DNA of 64,000 bases from Planosporangium thailandense. GTDB taxonomy: Bacteria; Actinomycetota; Actinomycetes; Mycobacteriales; Micromonosporaceae. Below, in pieces: positions 1 through 7,943 of this stretch. A program made the position numbers and the translations under genes. The notes below the pieces were generated by a model. That model saw only the letters and a list, made by a program, of their open reading frames with translations, did no database searches and was not told where the DNA came from. The stretch lies in contig NZ_JAATVY010000027.1 of the NCBI RefSeq assembly GCF_011947195.1, positions 1 through 64,000 of the forward strand, given 5' to 3'. Position 1 is the stretch's first letter. Each line of letters opens with the position of its first letter.

Positions 1-46
1 ATCGTGAAGGATTCGGGGCGTCATGACGCCCCGAATCCTTCACGAT
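1..46. repeat. Perfect 46-bp palindrome
   Basis: Bases 1-23 are the exact reverse complement of bases 24-46 with no spacer. It may extend left of the window. It lies 3' of the monooxygenase gene and could be a bidirectional terminator or an interspersed palindromic repeat; the sequence alone does not decide. Confidence 0.8.
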
Positions 47-60
47 CACGTTGTGGCAAA

Positions 61-92
61 GGGGCGGGAGCGGCGTACGCCGCTCCCGCCCC
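61..92 (-). terminator. Perfect 32-bp palindrome, probable terminator of the monooxygenase gene
   Basis: Bases 61-76 are the exact reverse complement of 77-92. It starts 14 bases past the stop codon of the leftward monooxygenase gene and on that strand is followed by TTTG, as expected for a GC-rich actinobacterial terminator. Confidence 0.65.
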
Positions 93-106
93 AACGTCAG
101 CGTCGA

Positions 107-1255
107 CTACTTGGCCAGCTTGCCGATCAACTCCGCGCCCTCGTGTGCGGCTACGTTGACCCGGGCCTGCCACGGCCGCGACTTGCCGGCCGCCCAGATG
201 AGCGCCGACCGGACATCGGTCAGCGGGCGCGGCCAGCGCGTGCCGACCCGGCCGTACAGGCGCGAGTACTTCTGCGTAGCGTCGGTCACTGGCCGCTGCC
301 GGGCCTCCCATCCGCGCAGCGCGGTCGGCACGTCGACGGCGCCGTCGAGCATCATGCCGAGCGCGTACCCGTTGGTCATCGCCAGGCACGCCGCCTGACC
401 GAGGTTCGGCGACATCGCGCTCGCGGCATCACCGACCAGCGCGACCCGGCCCTTGACCCAGCTGTGGGTTCGCACGTCGGAGAACGACGCCCAGCGGGAG
501 ACGTCGGGGATCCGGTCGAACACATGGCGCAGCGTAGGGAACGACTTCGACCAGGACTCCTTGTTGAGCGGCTTCTCCCGGCCGGCCAGGTCGGACGCGG
601 GGCAGCAGGTGTAGACGTACACCATGTCCGGGGTGACCGGGCAGATGCCGACGCGGCGGCCGCCGTTCCAGTACTCGAGCGCGTTGTTGACCGGGTCCTG
701 TGGCATGCGGGGGATGAGGTGACGGCTGCAGCCGTCCTCCAGGTCCCGCACGACGCGGTCGAGGCCGAGCGAGTTGCGGACCGGCGAGCCCACGCCGTCC
801 GCGCCGATGATCAGATCCGCCTTGTGTGACTCGCCGGACTCGAGGTACAGCTCGCCGTCCGGGGAGGCGCCCGCCACCAGGGAGCTGGTCACGATCTCCA
901 CGCCGGCGCGCTGCGCCGCGTTGGCGAGGGCGCGGTGCAGGTCGGTGCGGAGCACCAGGTACAGGCGGACGTCGTCGGACTTCATCCAGTCGTCCTGGAT
1001 GAGCCGCTGGCGCTCGTCGTACAGCTTCCAGCTGTTGATCCGCTCGGCCCGGTGGGTGGCCTCCTCGTAGGCGCCGGTCTGCTCCAGCGCGCGCAGCGCG
1101 TTCTCCCACATGAAGATGCCTGCGCCGATCTCGCGGAGCTCACGGCCCCGCTCGTGGACGCGAACGCTCCAGCCGCGTTGTGCCAGCGCCGTGGCGACGG
1201 TCAATCCAGCCAGGCCTCCTCCGGCGACCTCCGCGTGACGCACTCCAGATGGCAT
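107..1255 (-). CDS. FAD-dependent monooxygenase, salicylate-hydroxylase-like
   Basis: Predicted cytoplasmic group A flavoprotein monooxygenase of 382 residues, a family that uses NAD(P)H and O2 to hydroxylate aromatic or polyketide-type substrates. The N-terminal Rossmann motif GGGLAG is at residues 12-17, the DG motif (GADGVG) at 151-156 and the FAD-ribose motif LVGDAASAMSP at 273-283, so the family assignment is firm. The substrate is not visible. I chose the ATG at 1255 because GGAGGG lies nine bases upstream; the ATG at 1264 would abut that site. The gene diverges from the tandem Lrp-type regulator at 1684, which is the obvious candidate controller. Length is normal and no motif is damaged. 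Confidence 0.85.
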   Translation of the reverse strand: MPSGVRHAEVAGGGLAGLTVATALAQRGWSVRVHERGRELREIGAGIFMWENALRALEQTGAYEEATHRAERINSWKLYDERQRLIQDDWMKSDDVRLYLVLRTDLHRALANAAQRAGVEIVTSSLVAGASPDGELYLESGESHKADLIIGADGVGSPVRNSLGLDRVVRDLEDGCSRHLIPRMPQDPVNNALEYWNGGRRVGICPVTPDMVYVYTCCPASDLAGREKPLNKESWSKSFPTLRHVFDRIPDVSRWASFSDVRTHSWVKGRVALVGDAASAMSPNLGQAACLAMTNGYALGMMLDGAVDVPTALRGWEARQRPVTDATQKYSRLYGRVGTRWPRPLTDVRSALIWAAGKSRPWQARVNVAAHEGAELIGKLAK

Positions 1256-1367
1256 TCGAAACATCCCTCCACCCACACAGGCATATTGAGAATCGACGCG
1301 GCTGCTCCGCAGTCGGATCGTGCTGTAGACCGCGCGTGGGACGCTGCTCACGTGCGCCGCGTGCAGA

Positions 1368-1396
1368 CCGTAATCAGTCAGAAGACAGCATGTCAA
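1368..1396 (-). promoter_or_regulatory. Candidate promoter for the monooxygenase gene
   Basis: On the minus strand a perfect -35 TTGACA (1396-1391) is followed 16-17 bases on by a weak -10 around GATTAC/TTACGG. It would give a leader of roughly 105 bases. The rest of the 428-base divergent intergenic region shows no convincing gene. Confidence 0.4.
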
Positions 1397-1683
1397 GGGA
1401 TGAAATCGTCGGAGGTTGCGTGCCTCATGGCGCTATCGGTCTCTGCTGGGCCGCTAGCTCGCCCGTTCGGTCGAAACAAGGCGTCAGTTGCGCGCTGGAC
1501 CGGCTACTCGTCGGGGTAAACGGCCGAATTCCGCCGCTGTACGCGCCTCTGGTGGGTGGATATCGTCGATTCCATGAAATGATGGCATCATCGGGCCGAT
1601 AGAGTTCGGTACGCGGGAGTCGCTGGCGGTCCGTAACCACCCCCGGCCGACCACGCGTCGCGAACTCGAGGAGGACAGCCGGT

Positions 1684-2790
1684 ATGGAGCGTGTCGCGGG
1701 CGGGCCCCAGGGGACCGCGGTGTCCAGCGCGGCGCCGGCACGGGACAACCCGACAACTATGGTGACCGCTATGCACGGATCGGCGTACCTGGTGTCCGGC
1801 TTCCCGGGCGCGACCTTCCCGTCGCCCGGCGACGCAGACAACCGCGCGCACCTCTCCGAGCTGGACCGGTCACTGATCCGGCTGTTGCAGCTCGACGGCA
1901 GGCGATCCTTCGCCGCGATCTCGCGCGAGCTGGGGATACCGGAGAAGACCATCCGCAGGCGGGTGAACGAGCTGCTGGAGAGCCGGGTCATCCAGATCAC
2001 GACGGTGGCCGACCCGGCCGTCCTCGGGTACACCGTCGCGGCTCTGGTCGGCATCCGCGTCGATGGGCGGCGCGGCATCAAACCGTTGATCGAGTCGTTG
2101 GCGAAGCTGCCCGCGGTCGACTACGCCGTGATCACTACCGGCCGTTACGACGCGCTGGTCGAGGTGCTGTGTCGGGACACCGCCGAGCTGCTGACCGCGG
2201 TTGACGAGTCGTTCGTCCGGGCGCCCGGGGTCCGGTCGGCCGAGGTCTTCCCGTACCTGCAGTTGCACTACCAGGAACCGGTCTGGGACGTGGGACAGCG
2301 CAATGGCGGGAACGGCCAGGCTGAGGCGCGCGCGCCGCTCGACGGCACGGACCGGCGGATCGTGGCTGAGTTGAGTACCGACGGGCGGCTGCCGTTCGGG
2401 CTCGTTGGCGAGCGGCTCGGGATCTCGGAATCCCAGGTGCGCAAGCGGGTCACCCGCATGCTCCAAGAGAAGACCATCCGCATCACCGCCATCGCCAACC
2501 CGCGCAGTCTCGGCTTCGCCATGCAGGCCTGGATGGCGATCCGATGCGCCCCGGGCCACAGCATCACGGATCTCGCGGACACCCTGACCAAGCTGCCGTC
2601 GATCAAGTACGTCGTCACCTGCGCCGGGCGGTTCGACATCTTCGTGGAGGCGGTCTGCCGCGACTCGCGCGACCTGATGCACCTTGTCGACTCCGACATC
2701 CGCACGCTCACCGGGGTGGCTCACACCGAGTTGCTGCTCTGCCTGGACCTGTACTACCGCGCGGTCCAGCCGGTGACGCTGGAGAACTGA
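1684..2790 (+). CDS. Tandem Lrp/AsnC-family transcriptional regulator
   Basis: A 368-residue protein made of two consecutive Lrp/AsnC units. Each has an AsnC-type helix-turn-helix (about residues 58-100 and 220-265, both beginning with an LD-x-x-D/R-R-I/L pattern) and an alpha/beta RAM-like ligand domain (about 115-195 and 280-360). Ordinary Lrp proteins have one unit of about 150 residues; the double form is known in actinobacteria and often sits beside the metabolic gene it controls. The ATG at 1684 has GAGGAGG nine bases upstream. The first 50 residues are low-complexity and not part of either unit. Divergence from the FAD monooxygenase suggests local regulation; the effector is unknown. 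Confidence 0.85.
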   Translation: MERVAGGPQGTAVSSAAPARDNPTTMVTAMHGSAYLVSGFPGATFPSPGDADNRAHLSELDRSLIRLLQLDGRRSFAAISRELGIPEKTIRRRVNELLESRVIQITTVADPAVLGYTVAALVGIRVDGRRGIKPLIESLAKLPAVDYAVITTGRYDALVEVLCRDTAELLTAVDESFVRAPGVRSAEVFPYLQLHYQEPVWDVGQRNGGNGQAEARAPLDGTDRRIVAELSTDGRLPFGLVGERLGISESQVRKRVTRMLQEKTIRITAIANPRSLGFAMQAWMAIRCAPGHSITDLADTLTKLPSIKYVVTCAGRFDIFVEAVCRDSRDLMHLVDSDIRTLTGVAHTELLLCLDLYYRAVQPVTLEN

Positions 2791-2799
2791 CGCTCCGTG

Positions 2800-3220
2800 T
2801 CAGGCGGGCCGGGCCGCCTCCAGCGTCGCCGCCGGCGTGCCCGCGTCGATCAGCGCCAGCGACACCGTGGCGGCGTGCCGTAGCTGACTGAGATCAGGTT
2901 GTACGCGTCGACCGCCGTGTGCACCCGGGGCAGCTTCCCGCTCTTGGTCAGTCGCCGGCTCAGCGTGTCCATGCTGCGCCGTGAGCGGCGAGGGTTGGTC
3001 CCGAACCGTCGGTAGGCCTCGTGCCACGAGGCGACGGGTGGATCGGTCTCGCCCAGGGCCTGCCAGGTACCTGCGGCCAGCTGATCCTCCAGTCGCCGCA
3101 CGGCAGCCGGCACGCCCGGCCGGTCCGAGCCCACACGCATGCCCCAGCCACGACGAACCGGATCTATGCCTGCGGGAACTGTTCGGCGACATCGTCGGCG
3201 ATAGGGAAACTGACCGTCAC
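2800..3220 (-). pseudogene. Decayed B3/B4 tRNA-binding-domain protein
   Basis: Three leftward reading frames together resemble a B3/B4-domain protein (the domain also found in phenylalanyl-tRNA synthetase beta chains). A GTG at 3220 opens a start-like segment (VTVSFPIADDVAEQ) that stops at 3164. A second frame from about 3160 carries the core with FGTNPRRSRRSMDTLSRRL and VDAYNLISVSYGTP. The tail (LRHAATVSLALIDAGTP) is in a third frame ending at 2800. At least two frameshifts and a shortened N-terminal part make it non-functional unless sequencing errors are responsible. It converges on the Lrp gene with only nine bases between stops. Intact relatives are about 230 residues. Confidence 0.65.
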
Positions 3221-3402
3221 GTCTCTCGTCCTGACAAGTGCGGGCCACGACACTAGCGTCCGGGTTTGCGTTGGCCGTGGACATGGGCCCGTACGCTGTC
3301 GGGGCGCGGGTGCGGGAGTTGTCGACCGTCGCCCGCACCGGGAGGTCGGGTTGCGTATCCGGACGGTCGCGATCGTGCGGCTCGTCGTTGTGGTCGGCGG
3401 TA

Positions 3403-3594
3403 CTCCGGGAGGCCGATCCGGACGACAAGGCGGACCTGTGTCGGCAGCTCGGTGTGCGGTTGACCTACCATCCGGAAACGCAAACGGCGAGCGTCCAAGC
3501 ACATGTTGGACGCCCACCGTGGGGTAATGGTTTGTGTCCGAGGGGCGACGCTTACGTGGTGCGGCTTATGGGGGAGCGGCCCGCAGCTCAGTAG
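3403..3594 (+). pseudogene. C-terminal remnant of a site-specific (serine) recombinase
   Basis: The frame reads LREADPDDKADLCRQLGVRL followed by TYHPETQT and CPRGD. This pattern is typical of the extreme C-terminus of actinobacterial resolvase/invertase-type recombinases. No catalytic domain is present upstream. It lies among other gene debris (2.8-4.6 kb) and is probably the scar of a lost mobile element. The call rests on memory of the family tail, so confidence is moderate. Confidence 0.4.
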
Positions 3595-3834
3595 GGCGTT
3601 GAGCTTCAGCGTGGCGCCGCGGGGGCGTGAACGCGTACGGGTGGGATCGTGTTGGCGGACCGCCGCCAACGTCGCGAGGCCCTGGCGTAGCCGGCGCCCG
3701 GCGCGCATACCTGGCAGGCTGAGCGGGTGAGTAGTGGTGACCCGTCCGCCGGGCAGCGGCTGGCGTGGTCGCGCTGGCGCACCTCGGGCCCCGGCTGCCC
3801 TTGGCATTGGTAACTATCGTCATGGGATCATGCC

Positions 3835-3960
3835 ATGGCTACCGCTGCGGATCAGGATCGTCGGCTGCGGCCAGACCAGCGCAACGCGTTCCTCGCCGCG
3901 CTGCTGGGCTGGACGATGGACGCGGGCTCGTACATCGACAAGGCGGCCGCCGTCAGCCGG
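3835..3960 (+). pseudogene. N-terminal fragment resembling an MFS transporter
   Basis: An ATG at 3835 opens RPDQRNAFLAALLGWTMDA, which matches the start of sialate-permease-type MFS transporters just before the first membrane helix. The sequence then turns hydrophilic (DKAAAVSRDPDDPENLG) instead of continuing as a transporter. There is no good ribosome site. I read it as a truncated remnant; the hydrophilic continuation is unassigned. Confidence 0.35.
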
Positions 3961-4023
3961 GACCCCGACGACCCGGAGAACCTCGGCAAGCAGAACGTCG
4001 CCGACGGTGCCGCCCCGTCGGGC

Positions 4024-4583
4024 CTAACCCGGCAGCTGCTGGCGGGCCTTCGCGAACTGCTCGGTGATTGCCGCGCAGAAGGCGGGCAGGTCGGCGGGCG
4101 ACCGGCTCGTCGTGAACTGGCCGTCGATGCACACCTCCTCGTCGACGACCTCCGCCCCGGCGTTGCGCAGGTCCGTCCGCGTGCTCGGCCACGAGGTGAG
4201 CCGTCGCCCGCGTACGACATCGGCCTCGGCCAGCATCCAGGGACCGTGGCAGATCGACGCGACCGGCTTGCCGGTGGCGACGAACTCCTTGACGAAGGCG
4301 ACCGGGTCCTTGTTCCGCCGCATGTTGTCCGGGTTGACCGTGCCGGCCGGGATGAGCAGCGCGTCGTAGTCGTCGACCTTCGCGTCGGTGACCACCCGGT
4401 CGACCGCCAGGGTACCGGCGGAGATCAGGTCGAACTGGCGCGCCTGGATCTCACCCGGGTGCAGCGAGATCAGATCGCTCTGCCGGCGCCGTAGAGCGCC
4501 CCGCGCGGCTGTTCGAGCTCCACCCGCTCCACGCCGTCCGTGGCCAGGATCGCGATCTTCCGGCCCTGCAGTTCCCGTGCCAT
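4024..4583 (-). pseudogene. Type 1 glutamine amidotransferase-like (PfpI/DJ-1) protein, frameshifted
   Basis: The start (MARELQGRKIAILATDGVER) at 4583 and the body (VDDYDALLIPAGTVNP, catalytic SICHGPWML, then DLPAFCAAITEQF, ending at 4024) are both intact PfpI-family sequence. They lie in different frames joined near 4485-4505, where a single-base change would restore a protein of about 185 residues. The nucleophile Cys of ICHG is present. It is either a very recent pseudogene or a sequencing error. The gene faces the same way as the formaldehyde dehydrogenase upstream (67-base gap), so the two may have formed a stress-related operon. Confidence 0.75.
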
Positions 4584-4650
4584 GTCGTGCCTCCTGCGAT
4601 TGAAGGTCGTGCCACGGGCCGGCTACCCAGGCCCGTGTCGTCGATACCGG

Positions 4651-5814
4651 TCAGCGACCGCCGTCGGGGTGCATGACGATCTTCGTCCAGCCCTGCTCGC
4701 GCTTGTCGAAGTGCTCGTAGCCGGTGGGCGCCTGCTCCAACGGAAGGTCGTGCGAGACGACGAACGACGGATGCGCCTTGCCCGCCACGATCAGGGCGAG
4801 CAACTGCCGGTTGTAGTTCTTGACGTTGCACTGGCCGGTCCCCACGGTCTGGCCCCGGATCCAGAACTCGCCGAAGTCGAAGGCGACCTCGCCGTCATGG
4901 TGTTTGTACAGCGGGTCGGGGTGCTTCGGGTCCCGCGCCACGTACACGCCGATCACGCCGATCGTGCCAGCGAACTTCACCGAGTTCACGAGGTTGTTCA
5001 ACGTGATGTTCGGGTGCTCGGAGCCTTGGGCGTCGGTCGCCTGGTACCCGACGCACTCGCATCCCCGGTCGGCGCCCTTCCCGCCGGTGTCCTCCATGAT
5101 CTTGTCAATCGGATTGGTCTGCTCGAAGTTGATCGGGATCGCACCGGCCCGCTCCGCGAGCGCGAGCCGGTCGGGGTGGCAGTCGACCTGCCAGACCTTG
5201 CTGGCGCCCTGGATCATCGCCGAGTGGCAGGCCATCAGCCCGACCGGTCCCGACCCGTAGATGACGACGGTCTCACCGGGGCTCACGCAGGCCAACCGGG
5301 TGGCGTGCCAGCCGGTCGGGAAGATGTCCGCGAGCATGACGTAGTCGCGCTGCCGCTCCCTGTCCCGAGCGTCCTCGGGCAGGACCAGGCAGTTGAAGTC
5401 GGCGTAGGGCACCCGCAGCAGTTCGGCCTGGCCGCCGTTGTACGGGCCCATGTCGGCGAACCCGTACGCCGCGCCGGCCATCCGGGGATCCGGGTTGGTG
5501 TTGAGGCAGAAGGCGGTGAGACCTCGCTCGCAGTTCTCGCAGAACCCGCACGAGATGTTGAACGGCAGGACGACCATGTCGCCGACGCGCACCTTGTCGA
5601 CAGCGTCGCCGACGGCGACCACCTCGCCGAGGTTCTCGTGGCCGAAGATCCGGCCGGGCTCGAAGTCGGTACGACCCTCGTACATGTGCAGGTCCGAACC
5701 GCAGATGTTCGTCGTGGTGATCTTCACGAGAGCATCGCTCGGACGTTCGATCCGGGCGTCCGGCACGTCCTTGACGTTGACGTTACGCGGCCCGTCGTAG
5801 ACGACAGCCTTCAT
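4651..5814 (-). CDS. fdhA: Glutathione-independent formaldehyde dehydrogenase-type zinc alcohol dehydrogenase
   Basis: A 387-residue medium-chain, zinc-dependent NAD(P) dehydrogenase. The N-terminal GroES-like domain has catalytic-zinc ligands Cys38 (NICGSDLH) and His59-Glu60 (GHEN). The structural-zinc cysteines are 89, 92, 95 and 103. The Rossmann motif GSGPVG is at 187-192. Length and the NPIDKIMEDTGGKGADRG-type stretch fit the glutathione-independent formaldehyde dehydrogenase branch, which oxidises aldehydes with tightly held NAD. A related aldehyde-dismutase or alcohol substrate cannot be excluded. The start at 5814 has GGAGG upstream. The frameshifted PfpI gene follows on the same strand. 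Confidence 0.85.
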   Translation of the reverse strand: MKAVVYDGPRNVNVKDVPDARIERPSDALVKITTTNICGSDLHMYEGRTDFEPGRIFGHENLGEVVAVGDAVDKVRVGDMVVLPFNISCGFCENCERGLTAFCLNTNPDPRMAGAAYGFADMGPYNGGQAELLRVPYADFNCLVLPEDARDRERQRDYVMLADIFPTGWHATRLACVSPGETVVIYGSGPVGLMACHSAMIQGASKVWQVDCHPDRLALAERAGAIPINFEQTNPIDKIMEDTGGKGADRGCECVGYQATDAQGSEHPNITLNNLVNSVKFAGTIGVIGVYVARDPKHPDPLYKHHDGEVAFDFGEFWIRGQTVGTGQCNVKNYNRQLLALIVAGKAHPSFVVSHDLPLEQAPTGYEHFDKREQGWTKIVMHPDGGR

Positions 5815-5952
5815 CTGGCCCTCCGGGGTTTGAGTGCCGTCCTCCGGTCAACCGACCGACCTACCCACGCTCAGGGGCATCTACTCGTGTCCGGGCTGCC
5901 CGATGGTCTGCGTGACCGCGAGGGCGGTGACCATCCGCCTGCCATGAGAGAC

Positions 5953-5990
5953 GGGTTCCCCGCCGGACCGGTCAGATCCGGCGGAAACCC
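5953..5990 (-). terminator. Imperfect hairpin, possible terminator of deaD
   Basis: GGGTTCCCCGCCGGA pairs with TCCGGCGGAAACCC around a loop of about nine bases. It lies about 160 bases past the stop of the leftward helicase gene and upstream of fdhA. Nothing else is evident in 5815-6148. Confidence 0.4.
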
Positions 5991-6148
5991 GCGTCGCTTG
6001 GGTCTGAGTCATCAGCCGCAGCAGCCTGCGCCGCTGCCGGCGACGGTCGCCAGCTGCGGCCCGTCACCTGGTGTGTGGGGTGCCAAAGTCGGTGACGCGC
6101 CGGTGAGTGGCTGGGTGGTCGACCGCAGTGGCCCGAAATGCCCGACGG

Positions 6149-7825
6149 CTAGCGAGCCCCGCCACGCTCCCGACGTACCGTCGCCCTCTTCCCCTTGATT
6201 GTGCTTGCCCGCAGGGCGGCGATCACGTCAGTGGCCGCGGACTCGGGGACCTCCACGAGCGAGAAGCGGTCGGCGATCTCGATCAGGCCGATCTCGCGTG
6301 CGCTCAGGCGGGCCTCGCCGGTGATCGCGCCGACCAGATCCTGCGGCCGGATTGCGGCCCTGCGTCCGACGCCGACGAACAGGCGGGTCATCCCTTCCGC
6401 GGCCGCACGCCCTCGCCGGTCGCCGCGGTTACCAGAGTCCCGGCCACCCCGCATCTCCCGACTGGTGGCCGACCCGACCTCCGGAATCTCGTCCTCGTCG
6501 GCCGCCCCGCCGGTGGCCTCGTGCGCGAGTTTCACCGCGGCCAGCGCGACCTCCACGAGGTCGAACTCGTCGGTGAGACTCTCCACGACGACCCGGAAGC
6601 GCTCCAGGTCATCCTCCAGGAGGCTTTCCTGCAGCGCCGCGCGGGTCAGTTCCAGTCGCCGGGCACGCAGGTCCGCGACGGTGGGTACCTTCTCGACGGA
6701 GATCCGCTGTTTGGTCACCCGCTCGATGGTTTTGAGCATGCGGTGCTCTCGTGGCTCCGCGAGGGTGATCGCGACACCCTCGCGGCCGGCCCTGCCGACC
6801 CGTCCGATCCGGTGCACGTACGACTCGGGTGCCGACGGGACGTCGTAGTTGACCACGTGGGTGAGCTGTTCGATGTCCAGCCCGCGGGCGGCTACATCGG
6901 TGGCGACGAGCAGATCGGCCGTGCCGCCGCGCAGCCGGCTCATCACCCGGTCGCGCTGCTCCTGGCTCATCCCGCCGTGCAGAGCCTCGGCGCGGTACCC
7001 GCGTCCGTTCATCGTCTCCGCGAGCCGGTCGACCTCCTCACGGGTACGGCAGAACACGATCGCCGCGGTAGGCGCCTCGACGTCCAGCACCCGGCCGAGC
7101 GCCGCCGGCTTGTGCGACCGCGGAACCAGGTAGGCGCTCTGACGCACCAACGGCGCCTCGCCCGCAGCGGGCGTTTCCCGCCCGATCTGAATGCGGACCG
7201 GGTCGTGCAGGTGGCGGCGGGCCAGCCCGTCGATGCGCTTCGGCATCGTCGCCGAGAACAGGACCGTCTGGCGATCCTCGGGGGTCTCCTGCAGGATCGC
7301 CTCGATGTCCTCGGTGAACCCCATGTCGAGCATCTCGTCGGCCTCGTCGAGCACGACGGTCTTGAGGCCGTGCAACCGGAGCGTCCCGCGGGCGATGTGG
7401 TCGAGCGCGCGCCCGGGCGTGGCCACCACGACGTCGACCCCGCCTTCGAGCGCCCGCAGTTGCCGGCCGATCGGCTGCCCGCCGTAGATCGGCAGGACGC
7501 GTACGCCCAGGTCACGGCCGTAGCGGTGGAACGCTTCCGACACCTGGACGGCGAGCTCGCGGGTGGGTACGAGGATCAGCGCCGTCGGCTGCGCGCTTCC
7601 GCCGAGGTCGGTCATCCGCTGGAGTACCGGCAGGGCGAAGGCCGCCGTCTTTCCCGTCCCCGTCGCGGCCTGCCCGAGCAGGTCGCGTCCGCCAAGTAGC
7701 GGGGGGATCGCTTCGCGCTGGATCGGCGTGGGTTCTTCATAGCCGAGGCCGGCGAGGGCGCGCAGGAGCTCGGGGCGCAGCGCCAGATCGGCGAAGGCGG
7801 TCGCGTCGTCAGCGTTCGGCGTCAT
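6149..7825 (-). CDS. deaD: DEAD-box RNA helicase, DeaD/CsdA type
   Basis: A 558-residue ATP-dependent RNA helicase. After a Q motif (TPIQREAIPP) come motif I (ATGTGKT), Ia (PTRELA), II (DEAD), III (SATMP) and VI (HRIGRVGRAG), making the two RecA-like lobes (about residues 1-380). The C-terminal third contains a DbpA/CsdA-type RNA-binding domain (LFVGVGRRAAIRPQDLVGAI ... VEVPESAA), typical of helicases used in ribosome assembly and cold adaptation. The ATG at 7825 is preceded by AGGAGG with six bases of spacing; the frame stays open upstream but that part has non-coding composition. It lies 118 bases downstream of a second DEAD-box gene on the same strand, so co-transcription is possible. Confidence 0.92.
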   Translation of the reverse strand: MTPNADDATAFADLALRPELLRALAGLGYEEPTPIQREAIPPLLGGRDLLGQAATGTGKTAAFALPVLQRMTDLGGSAQPTALILVPTRELAVQVSEAFHRYGRDLGVRVLPIYGGQPIGRQLRALEGGVDVVVATPGRALDHIARGTLRLHGLKTVVLDEADEMLDMGFTEDIEAILQETPEDRQTVLFSATMPKRIDGLARRHLHDPVRIQIGRETPAAGEAPLVRQSAYLVPRSHKPAALGRVLDVEAPTAAIVFCRTREEVDRLAETMNGRGYRAEALHGGMSQEQRDRVMSRLRGGTADLLVATDVAARGLDIEQLTHVVNYDVPSAPESYVHRIGRVGRAGREGVAITLAEPREHRMLKTIERVTKQRISVEKVPTVADLRARRLELTRAALQESLLEDDLERFRVVVESLTDEFDLVEVALAAVKLAHEATGGAADEDEIPEVGSATSREMRGGRDSGNRGDRRGRAAAEGMTRLFVGVGRRAAIRPQDLVGAITGEARLSAREIGLIEIADRFSLVEVPESAATDVIAALRASTIKGKRATVRRERGGAR

Positions 7826-7943
7826 GGTCGGCCTCCTGGGTTCGGACCGACGCACGCCGGACTCCTGTCGATGGCACTCCCACCGCGGCGCAGTCTGCCG
7901 CGCCGACAACGCTCCACCCCGGCAGTGGGAGCGGGCCTGCACA

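Noticed and set aside
107-2790. Secondary-metabolite gene cluster around the FAD monooxygenase
   Set aside because: No PKS, NRPS, terpene, RiPP or tailoring neighbours are present in the window; a lone monooxygenase with a regulator is not enough.
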